This document shows, piece by piece, positions 53,612-61,799 of a stretch of 64,000 nucleotides of DNA. Each line of letters begins with the position of its first letter. Within the stretch, counting starts at the first letter, position 1. Source of the DNA: Rhodopirellula sp. P2 (lineage in GTDB: Bacteria > Planctomycetota > Planctomycetia > Pirellulales > Pirellulaceae); assembly GCF_028768465.1 (NCBI RefSeq), contig NZ_CP118225.1, positions 4,879,001 through 4,943,000 on the forward strand, read 5' to 3'. The translations under genes and the position numbers were made by a program. A model generated the notes under the pieces. The model was not told where the DNA came from and made no database searches. It saw only the letters and a program-made list of their open reading frames with translations.

Positions 53612-54728
53612 GTGAATTCAAGCCCGAAACGCAATTTTTAGAGCACTGAAAAAACGAAAGGTTTTTCAGTGCCCCCTGGCGGAAGACCGACTGAGCCCGC
53701 CAAGCTGTTTGGAGCTTCAAATCCCAACAACTCAGACGGACTCAGTCAGCTATGGCACATCTTACCTTTCATCAACGCGTTGTCATCTCTGTCATGCAGC
53801 GAGACGGCAAGAAACAGAAAGAGATCGCTGAAGCAATTGAAGTCTCTCCCTCGACTGTTTCTCGTGAACTGGCAAGGAACCATGTCACCGGCAAGCACTA
53901 TCACCCATTGCATGCCGAACGCCGAGCCAACTTCCTGAAGGAAAGACCATCGGTCGTCAGCAAGTTGGAGGACCCAGATCTCTTTGAGGTCGTGTCTGAG
54001 AAACTCGCTCTGAACTGGAGTCCTGAGCAAATCAGTGGGTATCTTTCGAAGCAGGCCGGCAAGCTTCAAATCAGCCACCAAACGATCTACAAGTATCTTT
54101 GGTCTTTGGATCGAAACCACCCATTTCGCAAAGCGATGCGGCGGAGCGGGCGTCGCAATCGCAAGCAAAAGCCAGGTTTTATCCGCAAGCAAGCTGCTGA
54201 CCGCGTATCGATTCACGACCGCCCGAAGGTTGCCAGCAACCGAAAACGCATTGGCGACTGGGAGCTCGATCTCGTGGTCTGCAAGAAGAGCACGGGCTAC
54301 TTGGTGACTGCCGTGGACCGCAAGACTGGCTACACCTTGGTCGGTCGCTGCAAGAAGAAGTCATCGCGTTTGGTGATGGATACGATCCGGTCGATGTTCA
54401 ACAAGGTGCCGGAGAAGCACATCAAGACAATGACCTTCGACAATGGCACCGAATTCTTCTACCATCGATTGCTCCCCTCATGGTTTAACGTCAAGGTGTT
54501 TTTCGCGGATCCATACTGCAGTGGCCAACGAGGGACCAATGAGAACACCAATGGTCTGCTGCGGCAGTACTTCCCAAAGGGAGTGGACTATGGTTCGATC
54601 AGCTGGCAGCAGGTACGCAAAGCCGCTATGCTGCTAAACCTACGACCCCGTAAACGTCACGGCTATCAGACACCGGCGTCGCTCTTCGAATGATTTCGCA
54701 AAAAATTGCGTTTCGGATTTGAATTCAC
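53612..54728 (+). mobile_element. IS30-family insertion sequence
   Basis: A 1117-bp element with about 28-bp terminal inverted repeats: left GTGAATTCAAGCCCGAAACG, then CAATTTTT; right, inverted, GTGAATTCAAATCCGAAACG, then CAATTTTTT. It holds one transposase gene. A second left-end hairpin (CACTGAAAAA with TTTTTCAGTG) lies at about 53645-53673. It sits between the gene at 52266 and attC7, damaging neither. Confidence 0.88.
53752..54693 (+). CDS. IS30-family DDE transposase
   Basis: A 313-residue transposase. N-terminal helix-turn-helix (KQKEIAEAIEVSPSTVSREL), a second IS30 signature LSHQTIYKYLW-like segment (QISHQTIYKYLW), and the catalytic DDE core: Asp in IGDWELDLVV, Asp in TMTFDNGTEF and Glu in GTNENTNGLLRQYFPKG. 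Full length and apparently intact. Confidence 0.95.
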   Translation: MAHLTFHQRVVISVMQRDGKKQKEIAEAIEVSPSTVSRELARNHVTGKHYHPLHAERRANFLKERPSVVSKLEDPDLFEVVSEKLALNWSPEQISGYLSKQAGKLQISHQTIYKYLWSLDRNHPFRKAMRRSGRRNRKQKPGFIRKQAADRVSIHDRPKVASNRKRIGDWELDLVVCKKSTGYLVTAVDRKTGYTLVGRCKKKSSRLVMDTIRSMFNKVPEKHIKTMTFDNGTEFFYHRLLPSWFNVKVFFADPYCSGQRGTNENTNGLLRQYFPKGVDYGSISWQQVRKAAMLLNLRPRKRHGYQTPASLFE

Positions 54729-54733
54729 AAAGA

Positions 54734-54827
54734 CGGGGAACAATCCGATGCACCCGAGTCGGCGAGTCAGGGCGTTTTGCCAGTGGAAGATCTCTCGCGC
54801 CGACCGCGTGATCGGTGACGTTATCCG
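54734..54827 (+). other. attC7
   Basis: R'' CGGGGAAC and R' GTTATCCG, arms CGATGCACCCGAGTCGGCG and CGCCGACCGCGTGATCG. Confidence 0.88.
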
Positions 54828-54844
54828 AATTGAAATGACACTCG

Positions 54845-55372
54845 ATGTACACCGTTGATGAACTCGACACTGTCGTTCCACTTTCGGACGTTCCGCAATC
54901 CGACGTGGGTGCGCCGCTACCGACAGTCGTTGCTGACGATTACCGACTGATACTCGAATACCTCGTGTCGGACCCTGATCCAAACTGGGATGGCACTTAC
55001 GTTAACGTGGTCGGCACGGAAACCGACGGCACGGTCGCACTCATTCGCTTTCGCCGACCATACGCTCATATGATGGGTGCACCAAACGAGGAGGCAATCG
55101 CGGGACATCCGCTCTCGGGACGCGGGCTCGAACCCTTCGCTGCGTTTGAAATCCGTGACTCGTCTTGGATTCGTGCACTTGAATCGATGAATTCGGTACA
55201 CCCATACCACGACCGGGATCGCTTTCTCGCATCGAAACGCCATTTCATCTTCGTCTTTCACGACTCCACATTCGAATGCGTTGCCGAGGGATTCGATGTT
55301 TCTAAACTTAACTCTTCGATCGTTGATTCTATCGAAACTGTAGTTGAGTTCCTTCGTGACGACCCAATCTGA
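54845..55372 (+). CDS. Cassette protein of unknown function (175 aa)
   Basis: A soluble protein. The segments GHPLSGRGLEPFAAFEI, SSWIRALESMNSVHPYH and HFIFVFHDSTFECVAEGF form a conserved-looking block seen in small uncharacterised bacterial proteins; no named domain can be given. Cassette boxes GTTATCCG/CGGATAAC (perfect). Confidence 0.78.
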   Translation: MYTVDELDTVVPLSDVPQSDVGAPLPTVVADDYRLILEYLVSDPDPNWDGTYVNVVGTETDGTVALIRFRRPYAHMMGAPNEEAIAGHPLSGRGLEPFAAFEIRDSSWIRALESMNSVHPYHDRDRFLASKRHFIFVFHDSTFECVAEGFDVSKLNSSIVDSIETVVEFLRDDPI

Positions 55373-55382
55373 AGCAATGCGG

Positions 55383-55397
55383 CGGATAACCATGGCG
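55383..55397 (+). other. attC8, left end (split by group II intron)
   Basis: R'' box CGGATAAC followed by CATGGCG; the intron begins at the next base. The other half is at 56115-56191. Joined, they read CATGGCG|TGCACCGGAGCCG, a normal attC left arm. Confidence 0.85.
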
Positions 55398-56114
55398 ATC
55401 GGGATAGGGGCCCGGTTGCCCGGGACCCCTCCCACACCACCTAGCATGCGGGACCGCACTAGGCGGTTGAGCACGAGTTTCAAATCAACGCGTCGCCGCG
55501 ATGACCCAAGCCATTGGACCGACAGCTTCGCCGCTAAGAGATTGCCATACGGCAACGGCTCCTTCGTGAGATGATGTCGATACGTGCTTGCTCATTCCCT
55601 TCAGGCCTTCGCGTCGCCGTTGGATTCGGCGGATCGCTACTATGCCTTCTGCTGACTTCTCTTTGCACGGGCATACGTTGCCGCATTCCGCCCCGCCTTT
55701 CGGGCAAGCCCTACTCACGGGTACGCATCGAGATCTCCCCAAATAAGGGACGTCCTTGATCGCTCAAGAACACGTGATCTGTCCCCGCCCAAGTGCTTGA
55801 TCTACCTCCGCTCTTTCTTCCGGTTCGGCTTCTTGGTCAGCAGCCCAATCGCCTGGAGTCGTCGGCCTCGTATCAAGTTTCTGTTCGTCACCTGGCGGGT
55901 CTTGGCGAGAAGATGTCCAGCGACGATTCTTTGCTGGCTTACCGATCATCTTCGCAGGCTTCCTCCCCACGGTTTGTCACCTCCCCGCAGTTGCCCTCGC
56001 CTCGTACTGTTCTTTACGAGCTATCCATTTGGTATCATGACTCCCTCTTCGAAGAAACCGGAACTAAGTACAGGGGACTTGCACCCCACAAGATCACGCC
56101 CATGTCGGGCGTAC
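55398..56114 (-). mobile_element. ORF-less group II intron inserted in attC8
   Basis: On minus the unit begins GTACGCCCGACATGGGCG, close to the group II 5' start (GTGYG with the GCCC..GGGC stem), followed by GGTGCAAGTCCCC. Near its 3' end a domain V-like hairpin lies at 55434-55468 (ACCGCCTAG...CTAGGTGGT). A domain VI stem follows (GGGAGGGG...CCCCTATCCC), with a bulged A opposite T55405, eight bases from the 3' end GAT. Removal restores attC8 exactly. At 717 bp there is no room for a reverse transcriptase, so the intron would need help in trans. Open frames crossing it are not protein-like. Confidence 0.82.
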
Positions 56115-56191
56115 TGCACCGGAGCCGAGCTTGCGCGTTTTCACAAATGGACAATCAACTTTCCCGGCCCGGTGACGGGTACCGTTCCCCG
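56115..56191 (+). other. attC8, right part
   Basis: TGCACCGGAGCCGAGCTTG and the opposed arm GGCCCGGTGACGG, ending in R' box GTTCCCCG. Confidence 0.83.
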
Positions 56192-56196
56192 ACTGA

Positions 56197-56775
56197 ATGC
56201 CAATGATCGCACTCGGCTACATGGCGAAACGCATCGTGGAGCGTCCCGATTGGTTGGACGTTCCATCAGTTCGCAACGTCTACGCCGTATCCGACTGTAT
56301 CTCGCCAGACTTCACGGACTACATCACCTTTTGGGCGCACAACGGATTTTGGTTTTTCGACAAGCCTTCACGGATTACGCGTCTGTGTTCGCAGCACGGC
56401 ATCGCGTTGGATGATCTCACGTTCGTTTACTACGAAGCTCATCCACAACAATTCAAGAATGACGATCACACTTGGCATGGCTTCGGCCCGGATTCGGGCG
56501 TTAAGACCGATGTTTCGCCGCCAATCAACCCGCGGTTGCTTGGGTTCGACATCGTCTGCTACTCGATGCAAAACTCGCCTGAATGCTCGCCTCTGTCCTG
56601 CAACCACGTTGCGGCGAACGTCCAGGTAAACACGCACTGTCTGATCGACACGCTTGACTACGCTATCGATTGCCTCGAAACTGGAATCTTTGACAACGCG
56701 GAACCCGGCCCGATGCGGGTCATCGCGGTGCACACGCTCGAATCGAAGGCGGACGGGGAACCAATAAGGATTTGA
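56197..56775 (+). CDS. Cassette protein of unknown function (192 aa), C terminus altered by IS
   Basis: A soluble protein, ATG six bases after the R' box. It contains DFTDYITFWAHNGFWFFDKP, PINPRLLGFDIVCYSMQNSP and several Cys (CYSMQNSPECSPLSC). No family recognised. The natural reading frame continued through attC9 (GEP then SDATESR and a stop); IS copy 6 replaces this end by GEPIRI. Only the last few residues change, so function may persist. Boxes GTTCCCCG/CGGGGAAC (perfect). Confidence 0.75.
   Translation: MPMIALGYMAKRIVERPDWLDVPSVRNVYAVSDCISPDFTDYITFWAHNGFWFFDKPSRITRLCSQHGIALDDLTFVYYEAHPQQFKNDDHTWHGFGPDSGVKTDVSPPINPRLLGFDIVCYSMQNSPECSPLSCNHVAANVQVNTHCLIDTLDYAIDCLETGIFDNAEPGPMRVIAVHTLESKADGEPIRI
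56754..56761 (+). other. attC9, left end (split)
   Basis: R'' box CGGGGAAC; IS copy 6 begins directly after AAC. The remainder of the site is at 59404-59488. Confidence 0.88.
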
Positions 56776-57160
56776 CTTCGCGTGGATGCGGCGGTTGAGT
56801 CTCTTTCTCTTTCATGTTGCTTCGTTCGTCGCGGTTCAAAACGCGTCGCCTAGCCGAAGCTCAAGTCCTCTGTTCAAGATGCCCGGGGGTAAATGGCGAG
56901 GCGTTGATTGAGGATCTCTTGGGAATTGCTTCCCGGCTGCGTTCTCTAACGAAGAGGCAGGTTGGTTTTGAAGTAGGTGAATTGCTGATCGGCCGTTTGC
57001 TCTGTGCCTGTTCCGCTGGCGACGAGTTGGATGGAAGCGGATTGACGCTCATTGCCCGATTAATTTTGAGCTTGAGATTGCTGTCGCGACATACCTTCCT
57101 CCTTCGCCCTCCTGAAGACGTTCGAATTCGACCGGTCATTTCACTTCCCCGGTTCATGCG

Positions 57161-58309
57161 TTACCCACTGTCGTAGTAAGTCAGCCCATGCTCGGGACGG
57201 ATGCCCTGCGACGACAACGATGTGTAGCTGACCTCAATCGCTCGCATGATCCCGCCGCACAGGCGACACTTCATCGGCACGGTCAGTGGTTCATCCTGTG
57301 GCGCGTAGCCGCTGCCCAGCCAGAACGTCCAGCCAAGCATCAGCCAGACCAACCACTTCACCTCCTCCACTTTCACCTTGCTGTTCCCGCTCATCCATCC
57401 GTAATGACGGATCTTCATGAAGTTCGTCGGCAACACGTGCTGCAAGAAGTTGCCCACGAAGTCTTCGCCGGCAACCTCTTTGCTCTGAACCACGTTTCTT
57501 TTGCGACGAATTTGGTACGTCACCGTTTCTGAGTTGACATCGATGATCCGGCTGTCGTTGATCGCGACTCGATGGATGTACGGTGCCAGGTACTTCAGCG
57601 TTGGAACGCCGTGCCCGACCGCCTGGATGTCGACGACGAAGTCTTTCGTCCAAGTCTCGCGATCGACTTGGTCATACAGCCCAGCGGCACGAAGCTCATC
57701 GGCCAGCTTCGCTTTGTAGACGCGGATCAGCGTGCCGTGATGGAACAAGAAGTTCTCCGGTGTGCTCTGCCATGATTCGGCATTGCCTTGCTCATCCAGT
57801 TTCACTCCGCCGCCAGGAACGACATAGTGAACGTGCGGATGATAGACCGCCGGGTCTCGCCCCCAAGTATGAAGCACGCCGAAGAACCCAAGCTGACATC
57901 CTTTCAGACTCTTGGTTGCCGCGCCCACATCGCGAATGCTCTGACTGCCGGCATCGAACAAGCATCGGTAGCCGTCACGTTGGTGAACGCGCAGCACCAA
58001 GCCGATCTCCCGGGGCACAGTGAAAGTGACCAAGAAGTGATGAACCGGCATCAGCTTGGCAGACTGCGTTTCAATCCAAGCCTGCGTCTTCTCGTGACCG
58101 CAGTTTGGACAGTGTCGATTGCCACACGAACGTCCGACCCAGTGATCGCTTCCGCAACCGCCGCACTGGTAGTGAACACCACCCAGTGCACCGGTGCGAC
58201 AACGAGTGATCGCGCCAAGAACTTTGTCTTCGGCGATCGAGATCGAATCGGCGTGTTGCTGCAGGTATGCCGGTGCGAATTGGCGAAGAGCCTCCGCAAC
58301 CGTGGGCAT
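57161..58309 (-). CDS. IS91-family HUH/Y2 transposase, copy 6
   Basis: A 382-residue product with substitutions such as V25I, S121G and V245I against copy 1; zinc, HVH and YxxxY residues are kept, so it may be active. Confidence 0.92.
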   Translation of the reverse strand: MPTVAEALRQFAPAYLQQHADSISIAEDKVLGAITRCRTGALGGVHYQCGGCGSDHWVGRSCGNRHCPNCGHEKTQAWIETQSAKLMPVHHFLVTFTVPREIGLVLRVHQRDGYRCLFDAGSQSIRDVGAATKSLKGCQLGFFGVLHTWGRDPAVYHPHVHYVVPGGGVKLDEQGNAESWQSTPENFLFHHGTLIRVYKAKLADELRAAGLYDQVDRETWTKDFVVDIQAVGHGVPTLKYLAPYIHRVAINDSRIIDVNSETVTYQIRRKRNVVQSKEVAGEDFVGNFLQHVLPTNFMKIRHYGWMSGNSKVKVEEVKWLVWLMLGWTFWLGSGYAPQDEPLTVPMKCRLCGGIMRAIEVSYTSLSSQGIRPEHGLTYYDSG

Positions 58310-58323
58310 TTTCCAGAGCGGGT

Positions 58324-59268
58324 TTACTCGCCGCTGCCAGGCAGCCTACCGAACAGCCTTTCGATTTCTTGACGAGCGTTCGCCTCAGCGGTGTCAGTCA
58401 GATGCAGATAGACCAAGGTGGTCTGCAGCGACGAATGCCCCAAGTACTTTTGAATCACCTTCAGTCCCACGCCCGCTTCGAGCAAGTGCGTTGCATAGGA
58501 ATGACGCAGCGTATGGATGCTGACCTTCTTGCCAAAGCGGAGGTTCTTTGTGATCTGCTTCATCGCTCCTTGAACGGCCGTTTCGCTCATCGGAGTCGTC
58601 GCTTGGCTGACGCCGTCTTTGGCAAGGCTGTGGTTTCGGCCATCTGCCGGAAACAGCAGGCGTGGGTGCCGGTGACTTGCCCAGTAGCTTCGCAGAAGTC
58701 GAACGGTCGTCGTCGGCAGCGGGACATACCGGTCCTTGGCTCCCTTGCCACGATGGACATGGACCCAGCCTCGCTGGGCGTCGATGTCACTGACCTGCAG
58801 ATGCAGTGCTTCATTGAGCCGCAGTCCCAGCGAATAGACGGTCCAGAAATAGACGAACATTCGCCGCGTGGTCGCCGAGCCGATCAGTTCATGAACCTGC
58901 TCGATCGTCAGCACCTCCGGCAACGTGGTGATGTTCTGGAGCTTGAGCATCTTGATGATTTCCCAGTCACGCTTGCAGGTGTGCGTGAAGAAGAACTTGA
59001 TGCCCGAGAATGCCACGCGGAGTGATCCATAAGCAAAGTTGCGATCGTTTTTCAGGTGCAAGAAGAACTGCCGCACATGCTGCTCGTTCACCTGGTCGGG
59101 ACTGCAGCCGGCGAAATCAGAGAGCTGCCTGACCGCTCGGATGTAGCCATCGTGAGTTCGTTTGGCCTTGCCGGTCAGGTGCAAGTCTTCAGAGAGTCTC
59201 AGGCGAAGACTTTCAGGGAAGTGGGATCCAGGTACATCTTGCGAATCGTTTGAGCTAAACTTGGACAT
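58324..59268 (-). CDS. Tyrosine recombinase of IS91-like element, copy 6
   Basis: A 314-residue product from the ATG at 59268; the opening extends to 59415 because a stop upstream is lost. The N terminus is changed most (MSKFSSNDSQDVPGSHF); the catalytic residues R, HxxR, H and Y are kept. Confidence 0.9.
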   Translation of the reverse strand: MSKFSSNDSQDVPGSHFPESLRLRLSEDLHLTGKAKRTHDGYIRAVRQLSDFAGCSPDQVNEQHVRQFFLHLKNDRNFAYGSLRVAFSGIKFFFTHTCKRDWEIIKMLKLQNITTLPEVLTIEQVHELIGSATTRRMFVYFWTVYSLGLRLNEALHLQVSDIDAQRGWVHVHRGKGAKDRYVPLPTTTVRLLRSYWASHRHPRLLFPADGRNHSLAKDGVSQATTPMSETAVQGAMKQITKNLRFGKKVSIHTLRHSYATHLLEAGVGLKVIQKYLGHSSLQTTLVYLHLTDTAEANARQEIERLFGRLPGSGE

Positions 59269-59403
59269 CTTGGTTTCCTTTTCAGGAGGAGTTGCTGAGC
59301 TGTTCCCAGCGAACAGCTCCTCCTGAAAGGATGCTTCCAATAATCCGTCACGCTTCCGTTCCACCACCAATACGAAACCGCCGCGATAGCGGCTTACTTG
59401 AAC

Positions 59404-59488
59404 CATCCGATGCAACCGAGTCGCGGTAGCGGGGCGTTTCGAAATGGAGAATCAACCGCCGCGACCGGCTGATCGGTACCGTTATCGC
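59404..59488 (+). other. attC9, right part
   Basis: CATCCGATGCAACCGAGTCG, opposed arm CCGCGACCGGCTGATCGG, R' box GTTATCGC. Confidence 0.87.
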
Positions 59489-59512
59489 ACTGACTTGAGG
59501 TACTTATAGACG

Positions 59513-59857
59513 GTGAGAGAACCGTACGCCCCGCCGACCTCGTCCCGAGCTGAAAACGATTCAAAACAATGGGCCGTTCGTTGGCCGGTGCTTATGCTGC
59601 TTGTATTTGGTTTCGCACTTGTAGCCTACGCGTCGTACCGATCGGAGATCATGCTTGCGATCGTGGACATCGTCGCTTTCGGGGCGATCTGTGGATTGGT
59701 GATCGCATCTCCGCTGGTTACGTTATACGCTTATCTCACTGGACGATCGACTCGACGACTCCTGTGGTCCTCATACATGTTCCGATTAACCGTTTTCTTT
59801 GGTTTCGTTTCGGTCGCGACACTGTGGCTCTTGTTCACCAACGCGGACTTCCGATGA
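59513..59857 (+). CDS. Cassette three-TM membrane protein (114 aa)
   Basis: Start GTG at 59513. Hydrophobic helices at about 25-42, 48-72 and 88-110, with an Arg-rich loop (TGRSTRRLLW). No family recognised. Boxes GTTATCGC/GCGATAAC (perfect). Confidence 0.72.
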   Translation: MREPYAPPTSSRAENDSKQWAVRWPVLMLLVFGFALVAYASYRSEIMLAIVDIVAFGAICGLVIASPLVTLYAYLTGRSTRRLLWSSYMFRLTVFFGFVSVATLWLLFTNADFR

Positions 59858-59880
59858 TGGCCGCAATTTACAAACAACTT

Positions 59881-59972
59881 GCGATAACTATGCCGTGCAC
59901 CGAAGGACGGCCTGCGCGGTTTTTGAAGTGGAAAATCAATCGTCCGTCCTCGGTGACGGCTACCGTTACCCG
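59881..59972 (+). other. attC10
   Basis: R'' GCGATAAC, arms CCGTGCACCGAAGGACGG and CCGTCCTCGGTGACGG, R' GTTACCCG. Confidence 0.9.
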
Positions 59973-59977
59973 ACTGA

Positions 59978-60490
59978 ATGATTCTCGCGATACATGGCAC
60001 GTGCATGAGACATGATCGTTCGTCACTCGACGCACTTCCCGTTGACCCGTTTGCACTTGAATTGGTCCCGCAATCAGTCGCACAAGAACACTGCATCCTC
60101 GCCATTGGCCTCGACGGCCAGACATTGCGGCTAGTCTTGCCAACCGACTTTGACTCCGAGACCGGCCGAATTCTTCGGTTCATTCTCGATCGAGACTTCA
60201 CGGCGGAGCACGCCGAACGATCCATGCTGCCAGCGTTGATTGACCACCACTATGCGGCTGCAAATTCAGACATCACTAACTGTGATGCGCAGCTGCGGGT
60301 AAACTGTCCGAAACACTGGGCTAACTTATCCCCGACTGTTCGCCGTAACGAACGCACGTGTGGAGCGTGCAACCGCGTGGTCTATTTTTGCTATACTCAA
60401 GACGAACTTGATCGACGACGATTTGCGGGTGACTGTGTTGCGTTTTGCGACCCGGCCATGTATGGATCGTGGATGGGCATGCCCGAATGA
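59978..60490 (+). CDS. Cassette protein with MshEN-like domain and zinc ribbon (170 aa)
   Basis: Residues about 24-92 (FALELVPQSVAQEHCILAIG, then LRLVLPTDFDSETGRILRFI) resemble the N-terminal MshEN/GspE-N domain that binds c-di-GMP in type II/IV secretion ATPases. Residues about 110-155 hold a Cys motif CPKHWANLSPT...CGACNRVVYFC...DCVAF that looks like a small zinc-binding domain. Start ATG 59978, or ATG 60005. Domain assignments are by eye. Boxes GTTACCCG/CGGGTAAC (perfect). Confidence 0.7.
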   Translation: MILAIHGTCMRHDRSSLDALPVDPFALELVPQSVAQEHCILAIGLDGQTLRLVLPTDFDSETGRILRFILDRDFTAEHAERSMLPALIDHHYAAANSDITNCDAQLRVNCPKHWANLSPTVRRNERTCGACNRVVYFCYTQDELDRRRFAGDCVAFCDPAMYGSWMGMPE

Positions 60491-60496
60491 ATGCGG

Positions 60497-60591
60497 CGGG
60501 TAACCATCGCATGCAACGGAGGACGGGTGGTCCGTTTTCTCGTCTGCTTGCAAGTCGTTCGCCCGTCCCCGCTGATGCGTAACGTTCTGCC
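60497..60591 (+). other. attC11
   Basis: R'' CGGGTAAC, arms GCATGCAACGGAGGACGGG and CCCGTCCCCGCTGATGC, R' GTTCTGCC. The central region closely matches that of attC3. Confidence 0.9.
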
Positions 60592-60631
60592 AATCACGGA
60601 TACCACCTCGGCCTAGCTCATTTCGTTAGAG

Positions 60632-61786
60632 ATGCGTAAGAAGACACTTCGGATCGTCATGTTGATTGCAGCCACTATCTGTTTGGGGTTGTTGGCTGTT
60701 GCTACTGGCGTAGGCTACTTCATCTACACATGGCTGAAGGTAGATCCCATTGCCGTCGCTTCGGACGCGAGTGACATTGATCGTATTGCTGCGGTCGAAG
60801 GATGGCTTAATGACCAGTTCGATAATTGTAAATTCAATGGTGGCGTGCTCATCATTCGAGATGGAAATGTGCTGCTTTCCAAAACGTGCGGGTACACTGA
60901 CCATAGTGCGACACATCAACTCGACGACCACACGGCTTTTCGGTTAGCGTCCGTTTCAAAGCAGTTCACTGCGGCTGGCGCGCTTAGACTTGCTGAAATG
61001 GACTTACTCGACCTTGATGACCCAGTTGCTGAGCATCTTGACAACTTTCCTTTCGAAAATGTTAACATTCGACACCTGCTCAACCAAACCTCAGGTATTC
61101 CAGACGAATACATGACTCTGGCTGAGGAACATCACGAACCTGTCGGAGACGTTCTAACGATTTCAAAGGCCGTAGACTTGGTGATGCAGCACTCGAAGCC
61201 AGATCGACCGCCCGGCGACGCGATGGAATACAGCAATACCAACTACGTATTGCTTGCGGGAGTCATCGAGTCGGTTTCGGGAAAGAGCTTCGAGAAGTTC
61301 ATGTCTGAGGAACTGTTTCAGCCGCTTGGCATGAATGACACACGCGTTTGGAATTTGGTGTCTGATGAACGCTCGCCCAATCAGGCATCTGACTTTGATC
61401 AGATTGACGATGACCGAACGCCAATCGAACCAACATGGCTGGACGGTGTAGCCGGAGATGGAGCTGTTTTCAGCAGCTTGAATGATTTCGTTAGCTGGGA
61501 TCGATTTTGGTACGGCAACTCACGCGTTTCCAACACTCTGCTTGAGCAAGCGTTTGACCGTCCAAAATTGAAAGATGGAAGTCGATCAGATTATGGATTT
61601 GGATGGGTCGTGGAGCGAAAACGACAGTGGCATAACGGAGCGTGGCTCGGTGCGAACACGTACCTCGTTCGATACCCGAAGACTCGCTCTTGTCTGGTAG
61701 TACTCGACAACTCATCGAACCTCAGGTTGGATAGCATCGCGGATGAGATTGAGGAAGCGCTGAAACCGATTTTCACTGACGATTAA
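60632..61786 (+). CDS. Cassette-borne serine hydrolase (class C beta-lactamase/PBP-like)
   Basis: A 384-residue protein of the beta-lactamase-related family. Active-site motifs: S107-V-S-K110 (RLASVSKQFTA), Y200-S-N202 (AMEYSNTNY), and a KTG-equivalent HNG in RKRQWHNGAWLG. An N-terminal hydrophobic segment (7-33) anchors or exports it. Such proteins include esterases, D-amino-acid peptidases and carboxypeptidases; antibiotic hydrolysis cannot be inferred. It is much larger than a usual cassette product. Boxes GTTCTGCC/GGCAGAAC (perfect). Confidence 0.9.
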   Translation: MRKKTLRIVMLIAATICLGLLAVATGVGYFIYTWLKVDPIAVASDASDIDRIAAVEGWLNDQFDNCKFNGGVLIIRDGNVLLSKTCGYTDHSATHQLDDHTAFRLASVSKQFTAAGALRLAEMDLLDLDDPVAEHLDNFPFENVNIRHLLNQTSGIPDEYMTLAEEHHEPVGDVLTISKAVDLVMQHSKPDRPPGDAMEYSNTNYVLLAGVIESVSGKSFEKFMSEELFQPLGMNDTRVWNLVSDERSPNQASDFDQIDDDRTPIEPTWLDGVAGDGAVFSSLNDFVSWDRFWYGNSRVSNTLLEQAFDRPKLKDGSRSDYGFGWVVERKRQWHNGAWLGANTYLVRYPKTRSCLVVLDNSSNLRLDSIADEIEEALKPIFTDD

Positions 61787-61799
61787 ATCGGATACAGTG

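Larger units (their letters stand above)
56762..59403 (-). mobile_element. IS91-like element, copy 6 (diverged)
   Basis: Same length, 2642 bp, but with scattered base changes; at least nine residues differ in the transposase and more in the recombinase. It is inserted immediately after the AAC of attC9's R'' box, the position used by copy 1 in attC5, and in the same orientation. Removal restores GGGGAAC|CATCCGATGCAACCG. It is an older or separately acquired insertion. Confidence 0.93.

Noticed and set aside
55571-56414. Plus-strand frames 55571-55759, 55793-56206 and 55797-56414
   Set aside because: They lie within the group II intron (coded on the other strand); such translations are typical of misannotated structured RNA.
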